Positions 42,449-52,097 of a DNA stretch of 64,000 bases are shown here, one piece after another. Source of the DNA: Parafrankia sp. EUN1f (GTDB lineage: Bacteria; Actinomycetota; Actinomycetes; Frankiales; Frankiaceae); the NCBI RefSeq assembly GCF_000177675.1, contig NZ_ADGX01000016.1, positions 27,289-91,288 on the forward strand, read 5' to 3'. Within the stretch, counting starts at the first letter, position 1. Each line of letters opens with the position of its first letter. The translations under genes were made by a program, and so were the position numbers. The notes under the pieces were generated by a model. It did not search any database. It saw only the letters and a list, made by a program, of their open reading frames with translations, and had not been told where the DNA came from.

Positions 42449-44166
42449 ATGGTGTCCGCGCGCGGGACGGCACCCTCCGCCCGGCTCCTTGCTCTGCATA
42501 CCGGGTTACTCGGTTCGCTGCTGGCGATGGATTTCTGGGTGGCGGTGGGTTACGGAACGACAGGGCTTTCTGACGCTGCCTCGGAGATCGGCGTGGGTGT
42601 GTGGTTCGCCGGAGCTGGTCTTGTGATCTGGCGCATCCGACCCCGTAGCGGCCACGGGGCATGGACACTCGGCCTGGGCTACCTCGTCCTGGTGGGAAAT
42701 CCGCACGACTTCGCGCCGTCGGCGGAGCTTCCTGGCTATGCCTTTTTCACGGTGGTCGGTGCCGGGCTCACGATGTTCCAGTACGCGGTGTCCGCGCACA
42801 TACTGCTCGGCTATCCCACGGGCCGGGTCCATGGTCGGGCCGCTCGCGGCCTTGTCGCCGGCGCGTTCGCGCTCGCGACCGTCGGTGGGCCGCTGCTGCT
42901 CGTCACCCGCACCGTGGATCACACGACCTGTGTCTTCTGGTGCTATGACAGTCCGATCCAGCTGGTCGCGGATCGTGGGCTCTACCTCGCGCTCAGACGG
43001 TGCTCACTGGTCGCCTGGGTCGTGCTGGCCGCCGCGGTGCTGGTCCTGCTCGCCCTGAGGGTCGCCCGGTCCACGGCCCGGGAGCGGCGGATCCTCGGGT
43101 TCGCCCTCGGAGCCTTCGCCGGCACCGTCGCGATGTTCGCCGGATTCGAGGTCGCCACGGTCGTCGCCGGTACCGGTTCCGTCCCGGAAACGATCTTCTA
43201 CTACGGCCACACCTGGGCGGCCGCCGCCGCGCTGGTCGTGCCGTTCTTCGCCGGCCTGCTCAGCGAGCGCCTCGCGTTCGCCGCCGTCGGTGATCTGGTC
43301 CGTCGGCTGGAACGGGTACCGGCCCACCAGGTTGAGGCCGAGCTCGGACGGACGCTGCGCGACCGCACTCTGCGGTTGGCCTTTCCCGTCGAGGCCTTCC
43401 CTGCGGCTGCCTTCTCCGCCGACCGCCTCCCCGCCGATGCCCTGACCACCGACGCCCTGACCACGGGTGCCATGACCACGGGTGCCCTTCCTACCGATGA
43501 GGGAGACGAAGGGCTCGTCGACGTGGCGGGTGAGCGGTACACCGTACCCACGGACGGGTCGCGGGCCGTCACGGTGATGGGTTCCCCGCCGATTGCGGTG
43601 ATGATCCATGACCCCGCCCTCGTGGCGCACCGGGACCTCCTGCATGCTGCCGGAGCCGCCGCACGGTTGGCGTTGGAGAACGCCCGCCTGCACGCACGCA
43701 TCCAGCACCAGCTCGCCGAGGTGAAGGCCTCCCGGCAGCGCATCGCCGCGGCCGCGGACACCGAGCGTCGGCGGCTGGAGCGTGACCTGCACGACGGCGC
43801 CCAGCAACGCCTGCTCGGCATCGGCTTCACCCTGGCGGTGTTACGCGGCCAGGTCGGCTCGCCCGCCGGGCACCGGCTCCTCGACGAGCTCGACAACGAG
43901 CTGCGCCTCGCTGTGCGGGAGCTGCGTGACCTCGGCCAGGGCATCCGTCCGGCGGTGCTCACCGACGCCGGGCTGGCGGTGGCGCTGGCCGCGCTCGCGC
44001 GACGGTGCGTACCACTGCCGACGTCCAGGTTCCCGAACGCCTCGATCCGGTGATCGAGGCAACCGCTTACCATGTGCGCACCGTGTTCCAGAAGCTGGAT
44101 CTGCCGGCGGGACCGGCGGACAACCGGCGGGTCCTGGCGGTCCTCGCCTATCTCCAGCGGCGCTGA
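42449..44166 (+). pseudogene. deletion fusion of a membrane histidine kinase and the end of its response regulator
   Basis: The front is a NarL-type (HisKA_3) sensor kinase: seven or so membrane helices (about 25-260), a Thr/Ala-rich repeat, a long helix and the His motif RRRLERDLHDGAQQRLL, then RPAVLTDAGLAVALAALA. The normal frame then ends at 44053 in an unlike tail. The +1 frame from about 43996 reads TVRTTADVQVPERLDPVIEATAYHV, the start of the ATPase domain, and continues directly into RTVFQKLDLPAGPADNRRVL, the end of a LuxR-type response regulator, stopping at 44166. So the ATPase domain and nearly all of the regulator are lost. The kinase should be inactive. Confidence 0.85.
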
Positions 44167-44286
44167 GCCCGCCGGCCCTGTTGCTGGCCGCCTGTAGCTG
44201 CCGCCTGTCTGTAGCTGCTGCCCGCTTGCGGTTGTTGCCCGCTTGCGGCGCCAGCCTTCGACGCCGCGCATCATGGCTGCGGCGGG

Positions 44287-44329
44287 CCGGTCGGGATCGC
44301 CGCCGGTCGGGATCGCCGCCGGTCGGGAT
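44287..44329. repeat. 16-bp tandem repeat, 2.7 copies
   Basis: The unit CGGTCGGGATCGCCGC starts at 44287 and 44303, with a partial third copy to 44329. It lies in the gap between the kinase remnant and the convergent SpoOM gene. Confidence 0.85.
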
Positions 44330-44350
44330 CCAGCCGCTGGTCCAGATTCA

Positions 44351-44376
44351 GCCGCGGCTCTAGAACCAGCCGCGGC
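44351..44376 (-). terminator. hairpin straddling the spoOM stop codon
   Basis: GCCGCGGCT at 44351-44359 pairs with AGCCGCGGC at 44368-44376 around an 8-base loop. The spoOM stop codon (44360-44362) lies in the loop, so the stem spans the end of that gene and would be a bidirectional terminator between convergent units. Confidence 0.6.
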
Positions 44377-45139
44377 GGGCGCCGAGGGCCTGCAACTGCT
44401 GGTGCAGCGCGCCGGCCATGGCGTGGCGGTCGGTGTCGTGGTGGCCAACCCGGAAGCGGCTGAGCTGGTCGCCGCCGGAGTGCAGCAGCCCACCGCGGCG
44501 GTCGGCCTCCAGCACGACGTCCATGCCCGCGCCGTCGACGAGGAAGGTGACCTCCAGCTCCTTGATCCGGCGGGCGTACTCGCCGGACGGCTTCAGCTCG
44601 ATCTCCTGGTAAAAGGGCAGGTCCGAGCCGTGCACGTGGCCCTTCTCGACGTCGGCGGAGTGGAAGTGGAAGCCGAGGTCGCCGAGCGCGGCGAGCACCG
44701 TCTCCTGCACCGGCAGCGGATGCACGGCCACTGGGTCGAGGTCACCTGGGTCGAGTGCGCCGGGGATCGACAGCGTGGTGCGCACGCCGATCTTCATGCC
44801 GTGCAGATGCCAGCCGGCGACGTCGGTGATGGGCGTCTGCCAGGGCACCGGCAGCTCGAAGCGGCCGGACTGCTTCTCGCCGGGCCGGATCACGAACCCG
44901 CCGCCGATCTGCTGGGTGCCGAAGGTGACCTGTTCGTGCCAGGTGGAGTCCTCGGTCTCGACCTCGACGGTCGCCTCCAGCGCGACGAGCACCCGTTCGA
45001 TCTCCTGGTCGACCGAGCCACCGGTGATCGTGGTCAGCCCGGTCACCACCGCACCGGGCAGTGCGTCCGGACGATCCAGCACCGTCTCCACCTCGGCGGC
45101 GCCGACACCGAGCCGCGACATGAACCGCTTCATTCCCAT
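44360..45139 (-). CDS. SpoOM-family sporulation protein
   Basis: The 259-residue protein matches the SpoOM (sporulation-control, arrestin-like) family: start [21 protein letters not shown], then [33 protein letters not shown] and [17 protein letters not shown]. In Bacillus, SpoOM helps control entry into sporulation; in actinobacteria the homologues are widespread and their role is not defined. The protein is soluble and rich in beta strands until its helical end. A good ribosome binding site (AAGGGGA) precedes the ATG. It is convergent with the damaged kinase gene and stands alone. Confidence 0.9.
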   Translation of the reverse strand: MGMKRFMSRLGVGAAEVETVLDRPDALPGAVVTGLTTITGGSVDQEIERVLVALEATVEVETEDSTWHEQVTFGTQQIGGGFVIRPGEKQSGRFELPVPWQTPITDVAGWHLHGMKIGVRTTLSIPGALDPGDLDPVAVHPLPVQETVLAALGDLGFHFHSADVEKGHVHGSDLPFYQEIELKPSGEYARRIKELEVTFLVDGAGMDVVLEADRRGGLLHSGGDQLSRFRVGHHDTDRHAMAGALHQQLQALGARRGWF

Positions 45140-45447
45140 GGCTGTTCCGTCCCCTTGTCACTGGATGTGTTCTCCGGTGGAACGCAGGCGGGTGCGTCCC
45201 GTGCCATCACATAGCTGTAGCAGGTACGCGGCGCCTGATCGCGCCACGTCATGGACCAGACACCCCGGACTGGCCGGGAATCCGTACACCTGACGAGAAA
45301 TCTTCTCGACACGGTGCGACGCGGCGCGACACGTCGTGTGGCGAATCGTCCGTCGGCGTCGGGATGTGGGTGCATGGAGTCAGTGAACTACGCCGCCGAT
45401 GGCTCGACATGGTGGATTTCTCGACCCACCTGGAGGACGGTGAGCCT

Positions 45448-46308
45448 ATGGGGCGAGCAACAACGCGACGTCGGGTCATGCGGGTGACTCTGGGGACGGA
45501 GCCGACGTCGCGACCCGACACCATCGTCGGGGAGGAACCGCTGGAGATCCGGGTGGGCGGGCACCCACTGGCCGTCACGATGCGAACGCCGGGTGACGAC
45601 ATGGATCTCGCGATGGGCTTCCTGCTCGGCGAGGGCCTGATCGCGACCGCCGCCGACGTCGCGGGAATGCGCTACTGCGCCGGCAGCGAGGGTTCCGTCG
45701 ACGACGAGGGGCGTCTCACCTACAACGTGCTGGATGTGACGCTCGCGCCAGGCGTGCCCGAGCCCGACGTGGATCTTCGCCGCAACTTCTACACCACCAG
45801 CTCGTGCGGGGTGTGCGGGCGGGCGAGCATCGACGCGGTCCGCCTGCGTGGGCGGTACGAGATCGGCGACGACCCGGTGCGGATCACCGCCGAGGTCCTG
45901 GTCGACCTGCCGGGACGTCTGCGCCGCGCGCAGCGCCTGTTCGCCGCGACGGGCGGGCTGCACGCCGCGGCCCTGGCGGACGTCGACGGCGAGGTCCTGG
46001 TGGTGCGTGAGGATGTCGGGAGGCACAACGCGGTCGACAAGGTCGTCGGCTGGGCGGCGCGGGCGGGCCGGGTGCCGCTGCGGGGCCATGTGCTGCTGGT
46101 GAGCGGCCGGGCGTCCTTCGAACTGGTGCAGAAGGCGCTGCTCGCCGGCATCCCGGTGCTGGCGGCCGTGTCGGCGCCGTCCGCGCTCGCGGTGGATCTG
46201 GCGGAGGAGTGCGGGATGACTCTCGCCGGCTTCGTCCGCGGATCGTCGATGAACCTGTACACCGGTGCGCACCGGGTGATCCTGCCCGCGGTCGCGGCTG
46301 CTCGGTAG
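45448..46308 (+). CDS. fdhD: formate dehydrogenase accessory sulfurtransferase
   Basis: FdhD passes sulfur from the cysteine desulfurase to the molybdenum cofactor of formate dehydrogenase. The 286-residue protein has the essential CGVCG motif ([11 protein letters not shown]), the family start [13 protein letters not shown] and the late motifs [28 protein letters not shown] and [13 protein letters not shown]. The ATG at 45448 has GGTGAG upstream; earlier in-frame ATGs would add an unlike leader. No formate dehydrogenase lies nearby, but the molybdate uptake operon in this window fits the same need. An 8-bp triple repeat begins exactly at its stop codon. Confidence 0.95.
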   Translation: MGRATTRRRVMRVTLGTEPTSRPDTIVGEEPLEIRVGGHPLAVTMRTPGDDMDLAMGFLLGEGLIATAADVAGMRYCAGSEGSVDDEGRLTYNVLDVTLAPGVPEPDVDLRRNFYTTSSCGVCGRASIDAVRLRGRYEIGDDPVRITAEVLVDLPGRLRRAQRLFAATGGLHAAALADVDGEVLVVREDVGRHNAVDKVVGWAARAGRVPLRGHVLLVSGRASFELVQKALLAGIPVLAAVSAPSALAVDLAEECGMTLAGFVRGSSMNLYTGAHRVILPAVAAAR

Positions 46309-46329
46309 CCAGCTAGCCAGCTAGCCAGC
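46306..46329 (+). repeat. 8-bp tandem repeat TAGCCAGC starting at the fdhD stop
   Basis: Three exact copies of TAGCCAGC run from 46306 to 46329. The first TAG is the fdhD stop codon, so slippage here would alter only the region after the gene. Confidence 0.9.
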
Positions 46330-46424
46330 CCGTCAGCCCGCCCGAAAACCGTCGCACGATGGGATCCGGGCGGGCGATGACAGGCTGGCCGGCGGCGGTC
46401 GGTCGGCCCCTCGGAACCACCCGA

Positions 46425-46430
46425 TAACAT
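46425..46430 (+). promoter_or_regulatory. candidate -10 element of a leaderless promoter
   Basis: TAACAT matches the actinobacterial TANNNT -10 pattern and ends 8 bases before the GTG of the following gene, which has no Shine-Dalgarno sequence. That spacing is what a leaderless transcript would need; common in actinobacteria. Confidence 0.5.
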
Positions 46431-46438
46431 CTCCAACC

Positions 46439-47017
46439 GTGACCTGCATCGTCGGTGTGGAGCACGACGGACGGGTCGTGATCGGGGGAGACAGCGCTGG
46501 CGTCGCCGGCTGGTCGATCACGGTCCGTGCGGACACGAAGGTTTTTCGCAACGGCGAGTTCATCATGGGGTTCACGGATTCGTTCCGGATGGGCCAGCTG
46601 CTGCGCTACAGCCTCGTTCCGCCCGTCCCTCACACCTGGGACCTAGACCGCTTCATGGCCACCGAGTTCGTCTCGGTTGTTCGAGACTGCCTTCGGGAGG
46701 GTGGCTTCGCTCGCAACGAGGCCGGTAACGAGTCGGGCGGCCAGTTCCTGGTCGGTATCCGAGGCCAGCTCTACCGGATCGACTCCGACTACCAGATCGG
46801 CCGCACCGTCGACAACTACGATGCCGCCGGCTGTGGTGAGGAGTACGCGCGCGGGTCGCTGCACAGCACCATCGGTGAGGAGCCGGAGGAGCGGGTCCGC
46901 AAGGCGCTGGAGGCGGCGGCACACCATTCCACCGGTGTCTGCCCGCCCTTCCACATCATCTCCGACGACGGCACCCACCGCGACGGCGGCGACATCGACG
47001 ACCGCACGACCTTCTAG
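46439..47017 (+). CDS. stand-alone proteasome-like Ntn-hydrolase protein
   Basis: The 192-residue protein resembles a single Ntn-hydrolase (proteasome beta/HslV-like) subunit. After the initiator Met is Thr2, the position of the catalytic nucleophile, followed by VGVEHDGRVVIGGDSAG, the strand pair and Asp-Ser common to this fold; GQFLVGIRGQLYRIDSD and GCGEEYARGSLH match the later core. Such small proteins occur in actinobacteria and phages; their substrate is unknown. The GTG start has no ribosome binding site, but a -10-like element lies 8 bases upstream. It has no signal or membrane segment and no proteasome partner gene. Confidence 0.7.
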   Translation: MTCIVGVEHDGRVVIGGDSAGVAGWSITVRADTKVFRNGEFIMGFTDSFRMGQLLRYSLVPPVPHTWDLDRFMATEFVSVVRDCLREGGFARNEAGNESGGQFLVGIRGQLYRIDSDYQIGRTVDNYDAAGCGEEYARGSLHSTIGEEPEERVRKALEAAAHHSTGVCPPFHIISDDGTHRDGGDIDDRTTF

Positions 47018-47117
47018 CTCGGCAGCGAATTTCTTTCCGTCAAGAAATCAGAAATCGCGGTGAATCCCGTCCTTGGACGGGATCACCCGTTGGAGCGTGG
47101 GTCTACGGTCCGGCGAT

Positions 47118-47990
47118 ATGGGACGCCTCGGGGGCTGGTTCGGTCATTACGCGGAGAGCCTGATATCGCTGGCCATCGCGTTCGTGGTCGCCGTCCTCAG
47201 CCTGGTTGACGTTCTCGGTGTCGAAGCCGTCAACAGCTCGATCCTACTGGTGCTCGCCCTGCTCGCGACGGCCGTTCTCCGTGACCGCTCCCACCGGGAG
47301 GCCGTCGAGGGTGCTTTGTCCACCACCCGGCGGCGGCTGGAAGAGGTGCTGTCGCCGCTCACCGGACAGGTCGGCCGCCTCAACGAGGTGGGAAACACGG
47401 TCGAGCTCGCCCGGGAGTCCCTGGACGAGACGAGGCCGATCCGGATCATCTCCGGCACCGAAGTCACGAATGCGCTTGCCGAGGCCCGCGCCGACACCCG
47501 TGAATGGATTTTCAAAGGGGGCACGGAAACCTATATCAGGGCCATGACGCTGCCGAGCTGCGTGGAGGCCGCCCGGCGGGGGCGGCGTGAGCTCGACGCT
47601 CTGTCGTGAGTACGTGGAGAGTCGGCGGGCGTGGTCGGACAGCGGTGAAGAGCAGGGGTGGAGTGCTGCGGAGACGGCCAAGGAGGTATTCGCGACGATT
47701 CTCGCCGCATGCTGTTACAAGAACCGGTATCCGCAGTACAACATCGGGGTGGCCCTTTCCTCCACCTTCACGCTGTTTCGCTGGGACTGTCGTCGCAGCC
47801 GCTCAATATCACCAAGCGGGGCCCGCAGTTTCCGGCGATGGAGATCGGCAGCGGAAATTTCTCCTATCGGTGGTGGGATATGGAGCTTCAGGCAAGTTTT
47901 CGGCAGGCACGCCAGGTCCCCATTGTTCGGGACATGGTCTCCCACCTGGGCGGCGAGCCGACCGTGGGTTCATGCTTCGCTGAGCCCCGT
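47118..47990 (+). pseudogene. frameshifted two-helix membrane protein of unknown function
   Basis: A membrane protein begins with one or two hydrophobic segments (HYAESLISLAIAFVVAVLSL and SILLVLALLATAVL), a coiled-coil region and a conserved-looking block (RIISGTEVTNALAEAR, then WIFKGGTETYIRAMTLPSC). Its frame stops at 47609. The sequence goes on in the +1 frame as LCREYVESRRAWSDSGEEQG and YPQYNIGVALSSTFTLFRWD, then switches again near 47790 to SSQPLNITKRGPQFPAMEIG and WWDMELQASFRQARQVPIV. Two frameshifts in one gene point to decay. Similar uncharacterised actinobacterial proteins seem to exist, but I cannot name the family. Confidence 0.7.
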
Positions 47991-48250
47991 CACGCATCAG
48001 CGTCGATCTTTCGCGGACTGGGTTCCGTCGGCCGCGGATTCTCTTCACATCCAGCCAACGAGGCGGTGTTCGGCGGACAAGGCGACCGTGGGCGCGCCCC
48101 CGCCCGGACTGGATGCTCGAGCGCCGCGGCGGACGACGGCTGTCTGGCCGGGGCACCTGCGAGCAGGCCACCCACCTCGCGGCGATGGTCCGCAGCGAGC
48201 CGTGCCCGGTGGTCCCGAAGCCGCGCAGGGCCCCGGGACCAGCCGTTGGG

Positions 48251-49333
48251 TCAGGTACGGTTGCCGACGCGTTCCGCGGCCATCGCCGCCCACGAGGTGG
48301 GGCCGGTGAGCGGTGAGAAGTTCTCCGCCGCGGAGGTCAGCGCGTCGTACTCGCCGTCGGTCAGCGTGATCTCCGCCGCCGCCGCGTTGCTCTCCAGCTG
48401 GGCGACGCTGGACGCACCCGGGATCGCGACTACGTTCGGGTGGTGAACAGCCCAGGCCAGGGCGATCTGGGCGACGGTCGCGTCGTGCGCGGACGCCACG
48501 TCGCGCAGGACGTCGAGCAGCGGTGTGAGACGAGCCAGGTTCTCGGTGAGAAACAGCGGGTTCGCCTTGCGCACCGCCCCGCGCGGGCGGTTCGTGACGT
48601 CGTAGCGCCCGGAGAGCAGGCCCTGCGCCAGCGGGCTGTAGGCGATGATCAGGCGGCCCTCACGGCGCGCGAACGGGATCAGATCGCGTTCGGGCTGGCG
48701 GCGGACCAGGCTGTACTGGACCTGGTTGGACAGCACCCGGCTGCCGAGCGCGGCCTCCGCGGCGCGCCAGCGCTCCAGGGAGTAGTTGCTGACGCCGACC
48801 TCGTCCACGACGCCGACCTGGCGCAGCGAGGCCATCCCGCGCATGGTCGTGCCGTCCCGGATGACGGGGTTGGGCTGGTGTACCTGGTACAGGTCGATCG
48901 TGCGCACGCCGAGCCGGTTCGCGCTGGCGATGGCGCGCTGCTCGACCACCGGTGCCACCGGGAGCACCGGGAAGATCTTGGTCGCGATGAAGGCCTCCTC
49001 CGGCCGCACCGCGGCGGACGTCTCCCTGCCCAGCGCCGTGGCCGCGACCGCACCGGCGGGCGAGGCCGGCGGAGCGGAGGCCGGCGGAGCGGAGGCCGGC
49101 GTGGCGGCCTCGGCGAGCGCGTCGCCGAGGATGCGCTCGCTGCGTCCGAAGGCATACATCTCGGCCGTGTCGAACAGCGTCACGCCGAGCTCGAGGGCAC
49201 GCCGGACGATCAGCACCGCGTCCGTCTGCGCGTAGGACGAGCCGTAGCCCCATTCGCGCGAGCCGAACTGCCACGTGCCCAGCCCGATCTTGGAGATCTT
49301 CTTCGTTGTGGAGACGACATCCACATAGCGCAT
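48251..49333 (-). CDS. aldo/keto reductase
   Basis: This 360-residue NADPH-dependent reductase has the AKR barrel and catalytic tetrad: Asp and Tyr in FDTAEMYAFGRSE, Lys in IATKIF and His in YQVHQP. The cofactor end motif PGASSVAQLESNAAA is present. An Ala/Pro-rich repeat (three copies of PPASA-like text at about residues 78-98) inserts after the first active-site region, unlike most family members. It is transcribed away from the TerD operon with about 240 bases between. Substrate is unknown. Confidence 0.93.
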   Translation of the reverse strand: MRYVDVVSTTKKISKIGLGTWQFGSREWGYGSSYAQTDAVLIVRRALELGVTLFDTAEMYAFGRSERILGDALAEAATPASAPPASAPPASPAGAVAATALGRETSAAVRPEEAFIATKIFPVLPVAPVVEQRAIASANRLGVRTIDLYQVHQPNPVIRDGTTMRGMASLRQVGVVDEVGVSNYSLERWRAAEAALGSRVLSNQVQYSLVRRQPERDLIPFARREGRLIIAYSPLAQGLLSGRYDVTNRPRGAVRKANPLFLTENLARLTPLLDVLRDVASAHDATVAQIALAWAVHHPNVVAIPGASSVAQLESNAAAAEITLTDGEYDALTSAAENFSPLTGPTSWAAMAAERVGNRT

Positions 49334-49576
49334 GGCATCCAGTCAACGCCACCGACGCGCCGAGGGCGAGGGGAGCCGGGGAACATCGGCGGATCCTGCG
49401 GTGGCCTGTCCCAAATGTTGCCGGGCCGGTGCGCGGCGTGGGCGATGTCCGGGGTCTGACAGGACCGGGCAGGATGCTGGTCCTGCCACCGGCGGCCCGG
49501 GCTGCTAGTTTCCCGGACAGTCCGGTTGGTGCGGCTCGTGCCGCGGTGGGCCGGTACGCCGATGGGAGGGAGCGCG

Positions 49577-51280
49577 GTGGTAACGCAGTTCAGTCGAGGG
49601 CAGAAGTCCCAGCTGTCGGCGATCACCGCTGGCACCGATCTGTACATCGGGATCCAGATCAACGCGCCGGGTGAATGGGACGTGTCCTGCTTCGGCCTGG
49701 ACGGTGCCGACCGGCTTTCTGACGACCGCTACTTCGTCTTCTTCAACCAGCCGAAGTCGCCCGAGTCCTCGATCCAGCTGCTCGGCGCGCAGTCCGGTGA
49801 CACCCAGTCGTTCCGGATCACGCTGGAGCAGGTCCCCGCGGCCGTCCACAAGCTGGCCTTCTGCGCCGCGCTCGACGGAGCGGGCAGCGCCGCCCAGATC
49901 ACCTCCGGCTACCTGCGGATCGTCGCCGGTGGTACCGAGGTGCTGCGCTACTCCTTCACCGGCGCGGACTTCTCGGACGAGCGCGCGATCATGATCGGTG
50001 ATGTCTACCGCAAGGGCGTCTGGCGCGTCGCCGCGGTCGGCCAGGGCTTCCGCGGGGGCCTCGCGGAGCTGATCCGCAGCTACGGCGGCGAGGTGGAGGA
50101 CGAGCCGGCGGCGCCCCCGGCGGGCTCTTCGTCCTTCGCGCCGCCGCCGGCGCGGCCCCGGCGGCGCCCCGGGTTCGGCGCGCCGCCCGCCCCCGTCTCG
50201 CAGACCAAGCCGGCTCCCGCGCCCGCCTACAACGCGCCCCCGCCGCCCTCGGCTCCCGTTCCGGGGCCCGGGCAGCCGCAACCGGCCTACAACCAGGGCT
50301 ACGGGCAGCCGCAGCCGCAGCCGCAGCCTGCGTACGGCCAGGCCGGCGGCGCCCATCAGGGGTACGCCCAGCCGCCCGCGGCGCCGCCCGCCCCACCGGC
50401 GATGCCCGGCGGCCCGGGCCACGGCCACGGCGCTCCCGGGCCGGGAATGCCCGGCCAGCAGATGCCAGGCCAGCAGATGCCCGGTGGTCACGGTGGCCCC
50501 GGCGGTCCGGGTGGGTTCGGTGGTCCCGTGCCGGGAGGCTACGGAGCCGGCCCGGGCGGCCAGCCGCACCCGCCGGCCGGGTTCCCCGGCCCGGTGCCCT
50601 ACCTGCCGTCCCAGGCCCAGCCCATCCAGCCGGGCGCCATGAACAGCCTCAACCCGTACCGCGAGGTGCCGACGGCGGGCCGTTGGACCCAGCAGAACGG
50701 CAAGCTGGTCAAGGTGACCCTCGGGCCGGACGCACTCGCCCTGCGCGGCTCGATGGTCGCCTACCAGGGCAACGTCGAGTTCGACTACAAGAGCGGGGGC
50801 CTGCGCGGCCTGATCGAGGAGAAGCTCACCGGGCAGGGGCTCAAGCTCATGACCTGCCGGGGCAACGGTGAGGTCTTCCTCGCGCGGGACGCCGCGGACC
50901 TGCACATCGTCGATCTCGGTAACTCGTCGCTGTGCATCAACTCGAAGAACCTGCTGGCCATGGACGCCACCGTGCGCTCCGAGGTCCGCCGGATCGAGAG
51001 CCCCGGCATCCCGGGCGGCGGCTTCTTCCACTTCGAGGTCTCCGGGCCGGGCTCGGTGGTCGTGATGACCAAGGGCTCTCCGATGACCCTGAACGTCGCC
51101 GGGCCGACGTTCGCGGACATGAACGCGCTGGTGGCCTGGACGTCCGGCATGCGGGTGAGCGTGTCGACCCAGGTGCGGGTCTCCCGCACGATCTACGCGG
51201 GGGCCAGTGGGGAGTCGTTCGCGCTGCAGTTCATGGGATTCGCGGGTCACTTCGTCGTCGTCCAGCCCTACGAGGTCTGA
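49577..51280 (+). CDS. TerD domain fused to AIM24 domain by a Pro/Gly/Gln-rich linker
   Basis: This 567-residue protein opens with a TerD domain (about 1-185; LSAITAGTDLYIGIQI, FGLDGADRLSDDRYFVFF and RITLEQVPAAVHKLAFCAALDG), the calcium-binding tellurite/stress domain. A disordered Pro/Gly/Gln linker of about 175 residues follows, then an AIM24-type beta-sandwich (about 360-567; VKVTLGPDALALRGSMVAYQG, LFLARDAADLHIVDL, GGGFFHFEVSGPG). The GTG start at 49577 has GGGAGGG about 7 bases upstream. It begins a three-gene run of AIM24 proteins. TerD proteins act in stress or phage defence complexes; the fusion suggests a surface or membrane link. Confidence 0.88.
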   Translation: MVTQFSRGQKSQLSAITAGTDLYIGIQINAPGEWDVSCFGLDGADRLSDDRYFVFFNQPKSPESSIQLLGAQSGDTQSFRITLEQVPAAVHKLAFCAALDGAGSAAQITSGYLRIVAGGTEVLRYSFTGADFSDERAIMIGDVYRKGVWRVAAVGQGFRGGLAELIRSYGGEVEDEPAAPPAGSSSFAPPPARPRRRPGFGAPPAPVSQTKPAPAPAYNAPPPPSAPVPGPGQPQPAYNQGYGQPQPQPQPAYGQAGGAHQGYAQPPAAPPAPPAMPGGPGHGHGAPGPGMPGQQMPGQQMPGGHGGPGGPGGFGGPVPGGYGAGPGGQPHPPAGFPGPVPYLPSQAQPIQPGAMNSLNPYREVPTAGRWTQQNGKLVKVTLGPDALALRGSMVAYQGNVEFDYKSGGLRGLIEEKLTGQGLKLMTCRGNGEVFLARDAADLHIVDLGNSSLCINSKNLLAMDATVRSEVRRIESPGIPGGGFFHFEVSGPGSVVVMTKGSPMTLNVAGPTFADMNALVAWTSGMRVSVSTQVRVSRTIYAGASGESFALQFMGFAGHFVVVQPYEV

Positions 51281-51391
51281 CATGCGTCCGACGGCTGACA
51301 TGCGTGCGAGGTCTGACATGTGTCGCGTGGCGGGGCCCGACGGCCCGGGGCGCGGACGGGCAGAGGGTCGACGGGCAGAGGGGAGCGTGCC

Positions 51392-52069
51392 GTGCAGGGC
51401 AGCCTGATGGACCACTACGGTCCGACGCCGGTCATGGATCGGATGAGCAAGCACGGATCCAAGATCGCCAAGGTGGTCATGATGCCGGGCCAGGACCTCT
51501 TCGCGAGGGTCGGCTCGATGATCGCCTACGAGGGCCTCATCGACTTCAACCCGCAGCCGCCGCAACTCGGCCGGATCGCGTCGTCCTGGGCGACCGGCGA
51601 GGGCGTGCCGCTGATGACCGCCACCGGGCAGGGCCTGCTCTACCTGGCCGACTACGGCAAGGAGGTCATCGTCGTCCAGCTCGCCGGCGAGGGCCTGTCG
51701 ATCAACGGCAAGAACATCCTGGCCTTCGACGCCAACCTGCAGTGGGGCATCGAACGGGTCAAGGGCGTCAACATGCTCTCGGGCATGGGGATGTTCAACG
51801 TCGTCGTGCGCGGCCACGGCTGGGTGGCGCTGACGGCCAAGGGCAACCCGATCATGCTGGACACCCGGGAGGCGGCCACCTTCGTCGACACCGACGCGCT
51901 CGTGGCCTACACCGACGGCCTGCGGGTGGAGCCACGGCGCACCGCCCGCCTCGGTGGGCTGATCGGGCGCGGCTCGGGCGAGGCGTTCCAGCTCGGCTTC
52001 TCCGGTCAGGGATTCGTCGTGGTGCAACCGAGCGAGGACGAGCGTCCGAGTTTCTCGGTGCGCGGCTGA
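51392..52069 (+). CDS. AIM24-family protein
   Basis: The 225-residue protein is one AIM24 domain, the bacterial relative of mitochondrial Aim24. Core strands are VVMMPGQDLFARVGSMIAYEG, GLLYLADYGKEVIVV, LSINGKNILAFDANLQW and GFVVVQPSE. It starts at a GTG with GGGGAG upstream; an ATG at 51407 is possible. It follows the TerD-AIM24 gene by about 110 bases and precedes the third AIM24 gene by 28. No catalytic residues are known for the family; oligomeric surface or membrane roles are suggested. Confidence 0.85.
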   Translation: MQGSLMDHYGPTPVMDRMSKHGSKIAKVVMMPGQDLFARVGSMIAYEGLIDFNPQPPQLGRIASSWATGEGVPLMTATGQGLLYLADYGKEVIVVQLAGEGLSINGKNILAFDANLQWGIERVKGVNMLSGMGMFNVVVRGHGWVALTAKGNPIMLDTREAATFVDTDALVAYTDGLRVEPRRTARLGGLIGRGSGEAFQLGFSGQGFVVVQPSEDERPSFSVRG

Positions 52070-52097
52070 CCGTCGGCGTGGGTGAGAGGATCTGATC

